From: Acidiflorens sp963841945
GTDB lineage: Bacteria; Acidobacteriota; Terriglobia; Terriglobales; Acidobacteriaceae
NCBI GenBank assembly: GCA_963841945.1
Contig: CAWJFC010000029.1
Location: 1-64,000 of the forward strand
DNA: 64,000 nt
Direction: 5' to 3'
Shown: positions 20,780 through 31,349 of the stretch, piece after piece
How positions within the stretch are numbered: the first letter of the stretch is position 1
Layout: each line of letters opens with the position of its first letter
Notes under the pieces: model-generated
Database searches by the model: none
Told to the model about the DNA's origin: nothing
The model's input: only the letters and a program-made list of their open reading frames with translations
Position numbers and translations under genes: made by a program

Positions 20780-22066
20780 GTGACCTACGCCGAAGCGGTT
20801 CAATTTCTATACGGCCTCCGGCTGTTTGGCGCCAAGTTCGGTCTGGAGAACACCATGCGGCTCGCCGATCTGGCGGGCCAGCCGCAGGATCGGTTGCGTT
20901 TCATCCATGTCGCCGGCACCAATGGCAAAGGTTCGACGTGTGCCATGCTGGAAAGCATCTATCGCGCAGCCGGTTTGAGGGTCGGCCTGTTCACCTCGCC
21001 GCATTTGATGTCGTTTCGCGAACGGATTCAGATCAACCGCCAGTGGATTGCGGAAATGGAAGTGGTCCGGCTCGTCGAAGATTTGCAGCCCTGGCTCAAA
21101 CAATTCCCGGATGGCCATCACCCGACCTTTTTTGAAGCCGTTACCGTGATGGCGTTGAGATTTTTCGCGGAGCAAAAATGCGATCTGGTCATCTGGGAAA
21201 CCGGCCTGGGCGGCCGGCTGGATGCCACGAACATCGTCCGGCCCCTGGCCAGTGTCATTACGAACGTCGCCCTGGACCATCAGCAATGGTTGGGTGACAC
21301 CGTTGAAAAAATCGCCGCCGAAAAAGCAGGTATCATCAAGCCGGGCGTGCCGGTCATCACGGCGGCGGACGGAGCGGAAGTGCTGGCGGTGATGGAAAGG
21401 ACGGCGCGGGAGAAAAATGCGCCGCTGCAGGTGGTGGCGGCCAAACACGCTGCGAATACGCCTTTCCTTTCCTTGTTGGGCGAACATCAACGGCTTAATG
21501 CCGCGCTGGCGCTGGCAACGGTGGAAGGGTTGCAGGGCACAATTTCCGTCAGCGAACCCACCGTCCGCCAGGGATTGGCCGCAGTGAACTGGCCGGGGCG
21601 GTTGCAGCTGATCACGCGGCCAGCCGGTCAGAAAATCATGCTTGATGGGGCGCACAATGTGGCCGGGGCCAAAGCCCTGCGCAGAACCCTGGTGAAAAAT
21701 TTCCCGGGGACCAAGCTGTCGCTGGTTCTAGGTGTGTTTCAGGACAAGGATTGGCGGCACATTTGCGAAATGCTCGCGCCCCTGGCGGTGCGGATTTTTA
21801 CCGTGCCGGTGGCCAGCGAGCGCACCGCCGACGCGCAGGAACTGGCGGTGGTGTGCCGCACGGCGAATTCGCTGGCTCAGATTGTTGCCAATGTGTCCTT
21901 GCGGGAAGCGCTGGAGAAAAGTGCGGATGATGAGTTCGTTTTGGTTGCCGGTTCACTTTATCTTGTCGGCGAGACGCTGGAAATCTTCGGTCTTTCACCG
22001 GCCGGCAGCAGTGAGCGCGCCTTGAACGAATGGCATGCCCGACCGCTCCCGACGGTCGCGCGATGA
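20780..22066 (+). CDS. folC: Folylpolyglutamate synthase / dihydrofolate synthase
   Basis: Intact 428-residue enzyme starting at GTG 20780. It adds glutamate to dihydropteroate or folate in an ATP-dependent reaction in the cytoplasm. The P-loop is HVAGTNGKGSTCAMLESI (about residues 43-60). Also visible are GLFTSPHLMSFRERIQ, ETGLGGRLDATNIV, ITNVALDHQQWLGDT, AAEKAGIIKPGVPVIT, and the C-terminal-domain motif MLDGAHNVAGAKAL. Every Mur-ligase-type landmark of FolC is present. It has no obvious partner here. Confidence 0.93.
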   Translation: MTYAEAVQFLYGLRLFGAKFGLENTMRLADLAGQPQDRLRFIHVAGTNGKGSTCAMLESIYRAAGLRVGLFTSPHLMSFRERIQINRQWIAEMEVVRLVEDLQPWLKQFPDGHHPTFFEAVTVMALRFFAEQKCDLVIWETGLGGRLDATNIVRPLASVITNVALDHQQWLGDTVEKIAAEKAGIIKPGVPVITAADGAEVLAVMERTAREKNAPLQVVAAKHAANTPFLSLLGEHQRLNAALALATVEGLQGTISVSEPTVRQGLAAVNWPGRLQLITRPAGQKIMLDGAHNVAGAKALRRTLVKNFPGTKLSLVLGVFQDKDWRHICEMLAPLAVRIFTVPVASERTADAQELAVVCRTANSLAQIVANVSLREALEKSADDEFVLVAGSLYLVGETLEIFGLSPAGSSERALNEWHARPLPTVAR

Positions 22067-22160
22067 TGAAATGTTCTGAAGTAAAGACGTAGTGTCGCTT
22101 ATATTTACTTAACCTCTCATTGACGTTTCTGAAACATAATTCGGTAAGTATTAGCACTCT

Positions 22161-23017
22161 ATGGCTTACGCTGACACACTTCCAAAGCAACGTGGCTTTG
22201 GCGAAACAACCCGGCCGGATGTTTGGTGGCTGCAGCCACTGGTAGTGTTCCTGGGTTTTTCCGCCTTCATTATTTATTCCACCTGGGCGGCGTTCCAAGG
22301 TGTGGGGACGTCCACAACGGCATCTGCAGCTATTAGTTTGGTGGTCTGCATGGCGAAAATGGCGGCGCTAATTATCTTTCGCCGTTTTACTCGCCGGAAA
22401 TCTGGGGCGTCTCGCCGCATGCTTTCGGCACGCTGCCGGTTTGGTGGCCGGCTTGGGCGCCGTTCTCGCCGGCATTTTTGATCCTGTGGATCCCGGCCGG
22501 CTTCCGTTTCACCTGCTATTATTATCGCGGCGCGTATTACAAGTCGTTCTGGGCCGACCCGATCAACTGCGCCGTCGGCGAACCGCGCAAAACCTATTTT
22601 GGGCGAACGTTATTTCCCGCTCATCATCCAAAACATTCACCGCTACTTTTTTTATATTGCCGTTGCTGTTCATCTGATCCTTTCGCTATGACGCCTGGAT
22701 GGGCATGTGGTTCACCGACCTGGCCGGCAGGGAACATTTTGGCCTCGGCGTGGGGACCATCGTGCTGACGTTGAACGCCTTTTTCCTGGCCATGTACACC
22801 TTCGGCTGCCATTCGCTGCGGCATTTGATCGGCGGTTTTCTGGATTCCAAATCCAAGGCGCCCGACCTGCGCGAAGGCCTACAATTGCGTGAGCTGCCTC
22901 AACCGCCGCCACATGATGTGGGCGTGGATCAGCCTGTTCTGGGTCGGTTTCACCGATGTCTACGTCCGCCTGTGCGCGACGGGCAAAATCTCAGATTTCA
23001 TTTTGTTCAAATTTTAA
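22161..23017 (+). CDS. sdhC: Succinate dehydrogenase membrane (cytochrome b) subunit, several frameshifts
   Basis: About 280 residues once joined. It opens MAYADTLPKQRGFGETTRPD, then WWLQPLVVFLGFSAFIIY, and continues SPAFLILWIPAGFRFTCYYY, IIQNIHRYFFYIAVAVHLI, GTIVLTLNAFFLAMYTFG and CHSLRHLIGG. Near the end, after removing one G at about 22,868, it reads NCVSCLNRRHMMWAWISLFW and VGFTDVYVRLCATG. At least four breaks (about 22,300-22,380, 22,480, 22,610-22,680, 22,868) interrupt it. It would bind haem and quinone and anchor SdhAB to the inner membrane. It is the first gene of an sdhCAB operon, 20 bp before sdhA. Confidence 0.82.
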
Positions 23018-23036
23018 ACCCCGACCCAATTTCCCT

Positions 23037-24872
23037 GTGGCTACCAACTACGAAACTTTTGAATACGACGTGCTGGTGATCGGCGCGGGCGGCGCGGGTC
23101 TGCGCGCGGCCATCGAGGCCTCGGCGGCCGGCGTGAAGGTCGGCCTGGTCTGCAAATCGCTGCTCGGCAAGGCGCACACCGTCATGGCCGAGGGCGGCAT
23201 GGCGGCGGCGATGGGCAACGTGGACGACCGCGACAACTGGAAGGTTCATTTCGCCGACACGATGCGCGGCGGCCAGTACGTCAACAACTGGCGCATGGCC
23301 GAGCTGCACGCCAAGGAGGCGCCCGGCGCGGGTGCACGAGCTCGAAGCCTGGGGCGCGGTGTTCGACCGCACCCGGACGGGAAGATTCTCCAGCGCAATT
23401 TCGGCGGCCACCGATATCCGCGCCTCGCGCACGTCGGCGACCGCACCGGACTGGAATGATCCGCACGCTTGCAGGACCACGGCATCCATCAGGGCATCAC
23501 CGTCCACATGGAATACACGATGGTGACGCTGCTCAAGGACGGCGACCGGGTGGTGGGCGCTTTCGGCTACGACCGCGAGCGCGGGCGGTTCAAAATTTTC
23601 AAGGCCAAGGCGGTGGTGCTGGCCACCGGCGGCCTCGGCCGCGCCTACAAAATCACCAGCAATTCCTGGGAAGGCACCGGCGACGGCGTTTCGCTGGCGT
23701 ATCACGCGGGCGCGGAACTGCTGGACATGGAATTCATCCAGTTTCATCCCACCGGCATGGTCTGGCCGCCGAGCGTCATGGGCATGCTGGTGACCGAAAG
23801 CGTGCGCGGCGAGGGCGGCGTGTTGCGGAACAAGGACGGCAAGCGGTTCATGTACGACGACATCCCGGAGAATTACAAGTCGCAGACCTCGACCGATCCG
23901 GAGGAAGGCTGGCGTTACACGCAGAACGACAAAAACGCCACGCCGTCCGCCGGAACTGCTGACGCGCGACCATGTGGCCCGCTGCATCAACCGCGAGGTG
24001 AAGGCGGGCCGCGGCAGTCCGCACGGCGGCGTGTATCTCGACATTGCCTGGATCAAGGAAAAGATTCCCGAACGCGGCGGAGCACATCAAAAAGAAACTG
24101 CCGAGCATGTACCACCAGTTCATACAACTGGCGAACCTCGACATCACCCAGGAGCCGATGGAAGTCGGTCCGACAACGCATTACGCCATGGGCGGCATTC
24201 GCGTGAATGGCGAGACGCAGATGTCCAACGTTCCCGGGCTGTTTGCCGCGGGCGAATGTGCTGCCGGATTGCACGGCGCCAACCGCCTCGGCGGCAATTC
24301 CCTTTCCGACCTGATCGTGTTCGGCAAACGCGCGGGCGAATACGCGGCGAAATTCGCGAAGGAACACGGCGCCGGCCAGATCAACGACGACGCAGATCGA
24401 GGCCGCCGCGCGTGAAGCTCTGGCGCCATTCGAGCGCGGTGCCAAGTCCGGCGGCAGCGCCGAAGGCCCGTATCAGGTCCAGCATGAATTGCAGAGCATG
24501 ATGCAGGAACTGGTCGGCATCGTGCGGCGCGAAGATGAAATGACCCGGGCGCTGGACGGCATCGGCAAGCTTGAGACCAGCGCGGCCGGACAGGTTGCGG
24601 TTTACGGCCATCGCGAATACAACCCCGGCTGGCACACGGCGATTGATTTGAAACATCTGCTCACGGTTTCCGAGGCCATCACCCGCTCGGCGCTGGATCG
24701 CAAGGAAAGCCGCGGCGGCCATTTCCGCGAGGATTTTCCGAACAAGGACGCGGCGGCGGCCAAATAGAACATCGTCATCCTGAAAGGCCCGGATGGCTCG
24801 ATGCAGTTGCGCCGTGAACCGATTCCGGAAATGCCGGCGGAGTTGAAACAAGTCATCGAGGAGATGAAATGA
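23037..24872 (+). CDS. sdhA: Succinate dehydrogenase flavoprotein subunit, frameshifts plus one in-frame TAG
   Basis: About 610 residues when joined, starting at GTG 23037. The FAD Rossmann motif is YDVLVIGAGGAGLRAAIEAS. Other landmarks are HTVMAEGGMAAAMGN, VVLATGGLGRAYKITSNSWE, MEFIQFHPTGMVW, TESVRGEGG, THYAMGGIRVN, LFAAGECAAGLHGANRLGGN and REYNPGWHTAIDLKHLL. Frame changes occur near 23,325, 23,390, 23,462, 23,945, 24,078 and 24,395. At 24765-24767 an in-frame TAG precedes NIVILKGPDGSMQLRREPIP and EMPAELKQVIEEMK, the expected C-terminus, ending at TGA 24870-24872. The sdhB ATG overlaps this stop (ATGA). The enzyme oxidises succinate to fumarate. Confidence 0.85.
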
Positions 24873-25620
24873 ACAAGACGGTTACCTTCAGAATCTGGCG
24901 CGGCGACGCCGGACGGCGGAAAGTTCGTGGATTACACCACGGAGGTTTCTGAAGGCATGGTCGTGCTCGACGTCGTCCATAAAATCCAGGCCACGCAGGC
25001 CAACGACCTCGCCGTGCCGCTGGAATTGCAAGGCCGGCAAGTGCGGCTCCTGTTCGGCGGAAATCAACGGCATGCCCGCGCCTGATGTGCATGACGCGGC
25101 TGGACATGATCCCGATTGACAAGCCGGTCACCATCGAGCCGATGCGCGCGTTTCCCAGCATCCGCGACCTGGCGACCGACGTTTCCTGGAATTTCCGCGT
25201 CAAGACGAAGATCAAGAAATTCAATCCGCGCAAGCCTGATGCGCGGACGGCACCTGGCGGATGCAGCAGGAAGACGTGGACCGCGTGCAGGAATTCCGCA
25301 AGTGCATCGAATGTTTCCTCTGCCAGGACGTCTGCCATGTTTTGCGCGACCATCACAAGCACGATGAGTTCATCGGCCCGCGTTTCCTGGTTTATACCGC
25401 CGCGCTGGAAATGCATCCGCTGGACACGGAGGACCGGCTGCCGGAATTGAAGCAGGCGCATGGCATCGGTTTTTGCAACATCACCAAATGCTGCACGAAG
25501 GTCTGCCCGGAAAACATCACCATCACCGATAACGCCATCATTCCGTTGAAGGAACGCGTGGTGGACGAATTCTACGATCCGTTCGGCTGGCTCTGGAAAA
25601 AATTGCGGCCGAAGGGTTGA
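24869..25620 (+). CDS. sdhB: Succinate dehydrogenase iron-sulfur subunit, frameshifted
   Basis: About 250 residues after joining frames. It begins MNKTVTFRIWRG. The 2Fe-2S region reads NCKAGKCGSCSAEINGMPRLMC after correcting bases near 25,025 and 25,080. The 3Fe/4Fe-4S motifs are intact: CIECFLCQDVCHV and GFCNITKCCTKVCPENI (25,305-25,520). Frame breaks lie near 24,905, 25,025, 25,080 and 25,245. It carries electrons from the SdhA flavin to the quinone site and overlaps sdhA by four bases. Confidence 0.85.
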
Positions 25621-25675
25621 ACCAACGCGGCGCACAGCCACCGGCGCAATTCAGAAAAAACGGTCCGGGAAGCAA

Positions 25676-27209
25676 TCAAAAAGCCGGCCGGCCCCGGGCC
25701 ATCTCCCGGATCATGTCTTCGGCCTGAACACGCAGCTTGGCGTCTACATTGGGCAGCAGCAACGGCTGCAAGGTCTGGCGCGCGGCGTCGGCGTTATGGT
25801 TTCTCAACTGCAATTGGGCCAGGGAAAAGCAGTAGGAGGGGTTTTCCCGTTCCAGTTCGATGGCCCGGCGCAGGTGTGTTCCGCTGCCGGCAGATTTTCA
25901 CCCTGGACCATTTCAAAAAAGCCCAACAATTCATTTGCCGGCGCAAAGTCCGGCATCAAGGCGAGCGATTTCTGGAGTTCGTCGCGTATTTCCCCAGCGG
26001 CCTGGCCTTGGAGCGGCGCGTAGCGGTCCTGGGCGTCGGCGGTGAGCTGGTATTTTTCCCGGGCATAAACGTAATAGACCAGGAAACTGTCCGACCCGCG
26101 TTGGATCGCCTCATTCAGGTTGCGTAGCGCGGCATCGTGCTGTTTGCGTTCGGCGGCCAGGAGGCCCAGCCCTTCGTAGGGCAGCGGGCTGTCGGGCGCC
26201 AGTTTTTGCGCCTGGATGAAATACAATTCCGCGGTGTCCAGCCGGTCAATCCGCAGCAGTTCGTCGCCCAGCCGGAAATAAATTTCGATGGGTGTGACAT
26301 TGCGCGTGGTCAATTTAACGGGGGCGGAAATATCCGATTTCAATGCCAGCCCGATCGGCGTAAACTGGCCGCGTTTGAGGTAGCGTCGAAGCTCGGCTTC
26401 CATCGCCGGCAAACTGGCCTGCATCGCATTGGTAAAGGCCGGTTCCGGCAGCTGGCCTTGATAGAGCAGGTCCATGAATTGTGCGAAATGGGCCTTGTAA
26501 ACCGGGTTGTCACCGGCCATCAGGAATTCCGTCAACCACCACGATTCGGCATAGAATATGCCCTGCCGATTGCGCTCATTGTATTGGGGCGAATCGTGGG
26601 TAACCGCAAACAATTCGGCCAGCGGCATGCACGGGCTGTTGCCAGCAGGCGCAGGTGATGCTCAATGGGTTTGCCGATGCGGATATTGTAACCGGAGGTT
26701 TCAAAAGTGGAATAAACCTCGGCCATTCCCTCCTTGAGCCAGAGCGGCCAGTCACGGTCGTTATGCCGAAACAGCAGATGGGCGTATTCGTGATAAATGA
26801 CTTCCAGATCCGTGTAGCCCGAATTGGGCCCGGCAGTGGCAAGCACGATCAGGTTTTCGTCGCTGCCGCGTTGGAAGAAGGCTGCCAGATTGGCCGGTTT
26901 GCCCTGATAGAGCGGCAGGAACGGCTTCATGGATTCGTGGTCAGGAAAAGCCATCACCACAATCGGAGGGGACGCCACCGCCTGTGACCCGTTGGTGGCC
27001 AGCAGGGTGTAAGCTTCGCAAAATTGTTCCAGGCGGGCGGCCAGTTTGTAAACGTCCCGGGTGACGCCACAACTGTAAACATTAAAATGGGCGGTGCGCA
27101 CCTCGGACCATTGCCTTTGCACCATGGCCGTGTTGTTCGGCTCGCCAAAACCCGGACCCGGAGCCAAAAACAGGATTAAGAGCAGCCAGCGGATCATACA
27201 CCGGTTCAT
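25676..27209 (-). CDS. Secreted gluzincin-type (peptidase MA-like) metallopeptidase with TPR repeats, frameshifted
   Basis: About 510 residues in three pieces. A signal peptide (MIRWLLLILFLAPGPGFG) is followed by a Peptidase_MA-like catalytic domain: LEVIYHEYAHLLF gives the HExxH zinc motif and WLKEGMAEVYS supplies the third ligand Glu and flanking residues. The second half is TPR (ELLRIDRLDTAELYFIQAQKLAP, EGLGLLAAERKQHDAALRNL). The end RVQAEDMIREMARGRPAF stops at 25676. Frame breaks lie near 26,640 and 25,850. Start ATG 27209, or 27197. The substrate is unknown; it probably acts in the periplasm. Confidence 0.72.
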
Positions 27210-27331
27210 TCTAAGGCATGAACCATGGAATGTCACCGTGGGCCTGTCGGTCTTCTTCATCTTGAGAACCGTCCGGTCTCACAAACCGGTCCCGCGGACA
27301 GCAGCGTTTTCCATCGCCAGGGGTTGGCGAA

Positions 27332-27407
27332 TGGTGCGCGGTAAAGGACTCGAACCTTTGACCCCTACCGTGTCGAGGTAGTGCTCTACCAACTGAGCTA
27401 ACCGCGC
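27332..27407 (-). tRNA. tRNA-Val (GAC anticodon), CCA encoded, C at position 33
   Basis: The minus strand folds into a complete cloverleaf: acceptor GCGCGGT with ACCGCGC, D-arm GCTC/GAGC, anticodon stem CTACC/GGTAG, T-arm AAAGG-TTCGAGT-CCTTT, discriminator A and genomic CCA. The anticodon loop is TCGACAC, so the anticodon is GAC (valine) and position 33 is C instead of the almost universal U. That is either a sequence error or a damaged gene. Confidence 0.9.
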
Positions 27408-27598
27408 ATCCACGAGGAAATCAAGCGTGACAAGCCTTTCGGGCCATGGCAAGCCCGAACTGATTGTCCCCCGGCGGTCCACCCGGGATGGCTATCGCCA
27501 GTTTTGGCGATTGCCGGGTGCAAATTTATCAAATAATTTTGCAGAACTTGCAGGGGGCAAAAGCAGGGATGATCGTTACCCTTGTTTCGGTTTGATTG
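27408..27598. other. Intergenic upstream of the uxaE-uxaC pair
   Basis: 190 bp separating the minus-strand tRNA from the plus-strand uronate genes. An AT-rich stretch (27,525-27,545, TTATCAAATAATTTTGCAG) is the likeliest promoter site. No other feature is visible. Confidence 0.35.
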
Positions 27599-28907
27599 AT
27601 GTTTATGAGCAAATATCTGGCACTGGGAAAATTTTCCTTTGGCATGGGCGACCGCTTTTGCGCATCAGGGCCGGGCGCAACTGCGGGCCTGCCTCCTGGC
27701 CACCGACCTCGGGGCGGATTTCTCCCGGTCTGGAACAAGTCCAATCGTGAACACACGTTCATCGGCACCGAACCCGCCAGCCTGCGCGCCGAGGCCGATG
27801 CCGCCGTGCAAGGCGCTGGGATGGCAGCAGCCCTACCACGTGGACGCCGACCATATCCGGCTGGAAACCGTGGACCGTTTCGTTGCGCCCTCGGATTTCT
27901 TCACCATTGACGTGGCGGACTCCATCGGCAAGCCCGCCGCCCCGCGGACGTGAAGGCCTTTATGGACCGCCATCCGGAATTGACCGGCAAGATCGTCATC
28001 CCGCACATTGACCGGCCGTTTGACAGCGCCCGTGAGGTGGAACGTATCGCCAAGAAATTTCTGCTGGCCGTGCAGGACGCCGGCAAAATATACCGGCATA
28101 TCGTCCGGACAAAGGCGCGGCCAATTTCATCACGGAAGTTTCCATGGATGAAACGGACAGCCCCCAGACGCCGCCGGAGCTGCTGATCATTCTGGCGGCG
28201 CTGGCGGATGAACAGATCCCGATCCAGACCATCGCGCCCAAATTTACCGGCCGTTTCAACAAGGGCGTGGATTACGTCGGCGATTTGAAGCAGTTTGAAC
28301 AGGAATTCAACGAGGACCTGGCCGTCATCGCCTTCGCTGTCCAGCAATACGGCCTGCCGCCGTCGCTCAAGCTGAGCGTCCATTCCGGCAGCGACAAGTT
28401 TTCGATCTACGAGCCGATCCGCCACGCGTTGAAAAATTTGACGCCGGCATCCACCTCAAGACGGCCGGGCACCACCTGGCTGGAGGAACTAATCGGTCTG
28501 GCCGAAGCGGGCGGCGATGGCCTGGAAATCGCCCAAGTAAATATATGCCCACGCCATGGAGCAGGTGGATGAATTTTGCGCGCCTTACGCCACGGTCATT
28601 GATATCAACAAGGCCAAAGCTGCCTTCGGCGGCGACGGTCAACGGCTGGAGTTCGGCGCAATATGTTTCGGCCCTGCGGCACGACGAGAAGAACCCGGCT
28701 TACAATCCGAGTTTCCGGCAGTTGCTGCACGTCAGTTTCAAGGTGGCCGCCAAAGATGGGCGACCGTTATCTGAATGCCCTCAAGAAGCATGAGGCGTCA
28801 TCGCCAAAAACGTCACGGAAAACCTGTTCGAGCGGCATATGAAACCGCTGTTGCTCGGCGAGACGAAACAGGTGAAAGCCTCCGTTCGCGAGGCAGTTGC
28901 CGCCTGA
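27599..28907 (+). CDS. uxaE: Tagaturonate epimerase, frameshifted
   Basis: About 435 residues when frames are joined, from ATG 27599 (MFMSKYLALGKFSFGMGDRF, the recognisable N-terminus of the UxaE family). Further landmarks are EPASLRAEADAAV, YHVDADHIRLETVDRFV, FFTIDVADSIG, FITEVSMDETDSPQTPPELL, IAPKFTGRFNKGVDYVGDL, LSVHSGSDKFSIYEPIRHAL, KTAGTTWLEELIGLAEAGG, and the end ENLFERHMKPLLLGE. At least seven single-base breaks are present (about 27,660, 27,715, 27,810, 27,945, 28,105, 28,435, 28,540). UxaE converts tagaturonate to fructuronate in galacturonate catabolism. uxaC follows after 26 bp. Confidence 0.82.
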
Positions 28908-28933
28908 GCCCGTTCAAACTACCCTCCCTGCCC

Positions 28934-30381
28934 ATGCCCTTCATTCACGAAGAGTTTTTGCTGAGCACCAAGACGGCCCGGAAGCTTTACCACCAATACG
29001 CCGAAGCCGAGCCGATTTTTGACTATCACTGTCATTTGTCGCCACGCGACATCGCCACAACCGTCAGTTTCGAAATCTTTTTGAGATCTGGCTGGAGGGC
29101 GACCATTACAAATGGCGGGCGATGCGGACCAATGGCGTGGCGGAGAAATTCTGCACCGGGGATGCCCCCCGTATGACAAATTCAAGGCCTGGGCCGCAAC
29201 CGTGCCGCAGACCCTGCGCAACCCGCTTTATCACTGGACGCACCTGGAACTGAAGCGTTATTTCGGCATCGCCGATTTGCTCGACGAAAAAACGCCGGCA
29301 AAATCTGGAAACTGGCCAACGAAAAACTGGCCACGCCGGAACTGTCCGCCCAGGGCATTCTGAAAAAATTCAAGGTCAAGGTGGTCTGCACCACCGACGA
29401 CCCGGCTGGACAACCTGGCGCATCACCGCGCGTTTGCATTGCAGGGCCATCCGACCCGGATGTTGCCGGCGTTCCGGCCGGACAAGGCCTTGACGGTTCA
29501 TCAGCCCGCGGGTTTCAACGCCTGGGTGGAGCAACTGGCTGCCGCGGCGCAACATGGACATCAACAGCTTTCCCGCCTTCACCGCCGCGCTCAAGAAACG
29601 CCACGAATTTTTCCATGCCCAGGGCTGCCGGTTGTCCGACCATGGCACTGAACCATTGCTTTGCGGATTTTTGCTCGGAGAAAACCGCTGCCGACATTTT
29701 TGACCGGCGCGGAATGGCGGGACAGTTTCGCCGCAGGAACACGGACAATTTGCGTCGTTCCTGATGCTGTTTTTCGGCCAGCTCGACGCCCAGCGCGGCT
29801 GGACCAAGCAACTTCATCTGGGCGCGCTGCGCAGCAACAACACCCGGCTGCTCAAACAACTCGGTCCGGACACCGGGTTCGATTCCATCGGCGATTGGCC
29901 ACAGGTGCCGCTCTGGCGGCCTATTTGGACCGGCTGGACTCCGAGAATGCACTGCCCAAGACCATCATTTACAATCTGAACCCGGCGGACAATTACGCCT
30001 TTGCCACCATGATTGGCAATTTTCAGGACGGCACGATTCCCGGCAAGATCCAGTACGGCTCGGGCTGGTGGTTTCTGGACCAGAAGGAAGGCATGGAATG
30101 GCAGATGAACGCCTTGTCTAATCTCGGCCTGCTCTCGCGCTTCATCGGCATGATCACCGATTCGCGGTCGTTCATGTCGCTATCCCCGCCATGAATATTT
30201 CCGGCGCACGCTCTGCAATTTGATCGGCCGGGACATGGAAAGTGGCCTCATTCCCAATGATGAAAAACTGGCCGGTCCGATGATTCGCAACATCTGTTAC
30301 GCCAATGCCGAACAGTACATGGCTTTTCCGATGGGTGAAACGGGCGGCAGGAACAAACGGTCGCAGATGCGGAACAAATAA
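28934..30381 (+). CDS. uxaC: Glucuronate/galacturonate isomerase, frameshifted
   Basis: About 475 residues when joined, the standard UxaC length. ATG 28934 gives MPFIHEEFLLSTKTARKLY. The metal site is FDYHCHLSPRDIA. Further signatures are PLYHWTHLELKRYFGI, KVVCTTDDPADNLAHH (one base corrected), LPAFRPDKAL, FDSIGDWPQV, TIIYNLNPADNYAFATMIGN, GKIQYGSGWWFLDQKEGM, FIGMITDSRSFMSY and a C-terminus ending SQMRNK at 30379-30381. It isomerises galacturonate to tagaturonate, the substrate of UxaE next door. Seven or so single-base breaks occur, including near 29,075, 29,165, 29,295, 29,405, 29,640, 29,760 and 30,180. Confidence 0.88.
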
Positions 30382-30477
30382 CCCGATTGACTACGATTAG
30401 TAGTTATCGTTGGCGAGTCTTTGCAGCAGTATTAAAAGGAAACTTCACCCGGGGACTCATTTTTGAGACCTTAACAC

Positions 30478-31305
30478 TCAATAATCATTGGGTGTGGCGA
30501 CGGGCTTGGTGCCGACGTGAAAATCGAAGTACAGAAAATTACGAATCTTTCCATGAACCGGAACAATGGCGACAAAATCACTTTTATTGAAGGAGCCATC
30601 CAGTTTCATGGTGCCCAGCGATGAGGAGGGATCCACTGCTTGAAGGTCAAAATCAGCAATTGCCCAAACCTGATCCAACGAGCTTACCATGGCGCTCATT
30701 TTAAGTGAGACTTGGGGGGAGGCACCTGATTTGCCAAAGGGCCAACCCGGGAGATTGGTTATTGATCTGGTGGAACTATAGCCCAGCGCACGGATGAAGT
30801 TATTTGCCTCGATATCATAACCGGGAATTCCTTTGACAACGCCCGGCAGGCTGGTGATATATCCCGGACAAAGAAATGCCTTGATGGTATTTGTTCCCTC
30901 ACCAATGTCGGCGGGGCCGGGCAATCCCATATAAGTTGCCAGATAATATGGCAGATATTTTTTAAAATTGCTGGTCGATGTGGTGCCGCTGTAAGCAGGT
31001 GATTGAACATCGTCAAGGGCGTATGGTGTTGCACTGAGCGGGCTTCCCGGTGGCAGCGTATCATTGGAATCATCAGACATACATGTGCAAGGCCTGCCCC
31101 ACCTGGCGAAAATTGGACAGGCAACTGACTTGTTGGGCCCTTTTCTTGGCGTTGGCCAAGGCGGGAACAACAACGCCGCCAGAATGGCAATGATGGCGAT
31201 CACCACCAGCAATTCAATCAAGGTGAAGGCCTTATTGAACCGGCCCCTGGTTCCAGCCAGGTCACGGTCGCGGCCGTCGCAGCCGAGGAAGATTTTTTTT
31301 GTCAT
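30478..31305 (-). CDS. Prepilin-type N-terminal methylation domain protein (pseudopilin)
   Basis: 275 residues. The N-terminal class III signal is FNKAFTLIELLVVIAIIAI, cleaved before Phe by a prepilin peptidase. Between about 31,065 and 31,175 the frame is shifted and restored: the alternative frame there reads VPALANAKKRAQQVSCLSNF then RQVGQALHMYV, the family sequence. The C-terminal half contains LCPGYITSLPG, DQVWAIADFDLQAV and the typical end HGKIRNFLYFDFHVGT of the many verrucomicrobial and planctomycete pseudopilins with an H-x-G domain. Probably part of a type II secretion-like or surface filament system. The true start may lie closer to the Lys before AFTL. Confidence 0.78.
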   Translation of the reverse strand: MTKKIFLGCDGRDRDLAGTRGRFNKAFTLIELLVVIAIIAILAALLFPPWPTPRKGPNKSVACPIFARWGRPCTCMSDDSNDTLPPGSPLSATPYALDDVQSPAYSGTTSTSNFKKYLPYYLATYMGLPGPADIGEGTNTIKAFLCPGYITSLPGVVKGIPGYDIEANNFIRALGYSSTRSITNLPGWPFGKSGASPQVSLKMSAMVSSLDQVWAIADFDLQAVDPSSSLGTMKLDGSFNKSDFVAIVPVHGKIRNFLYFDFHVGTKPVATPNDY

Positions 31306-31349
31306 AAAATCAATTTAACATTTCTCAATGCTTCGGCTCACGCCCGCGA

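Noticed and set aside
24765..24767. TAG as pyrrolysine or other recoded codon in sdhA
   Set aside because: No supporting machinery or second example is seen, and the surrounding sequence is error-rich.
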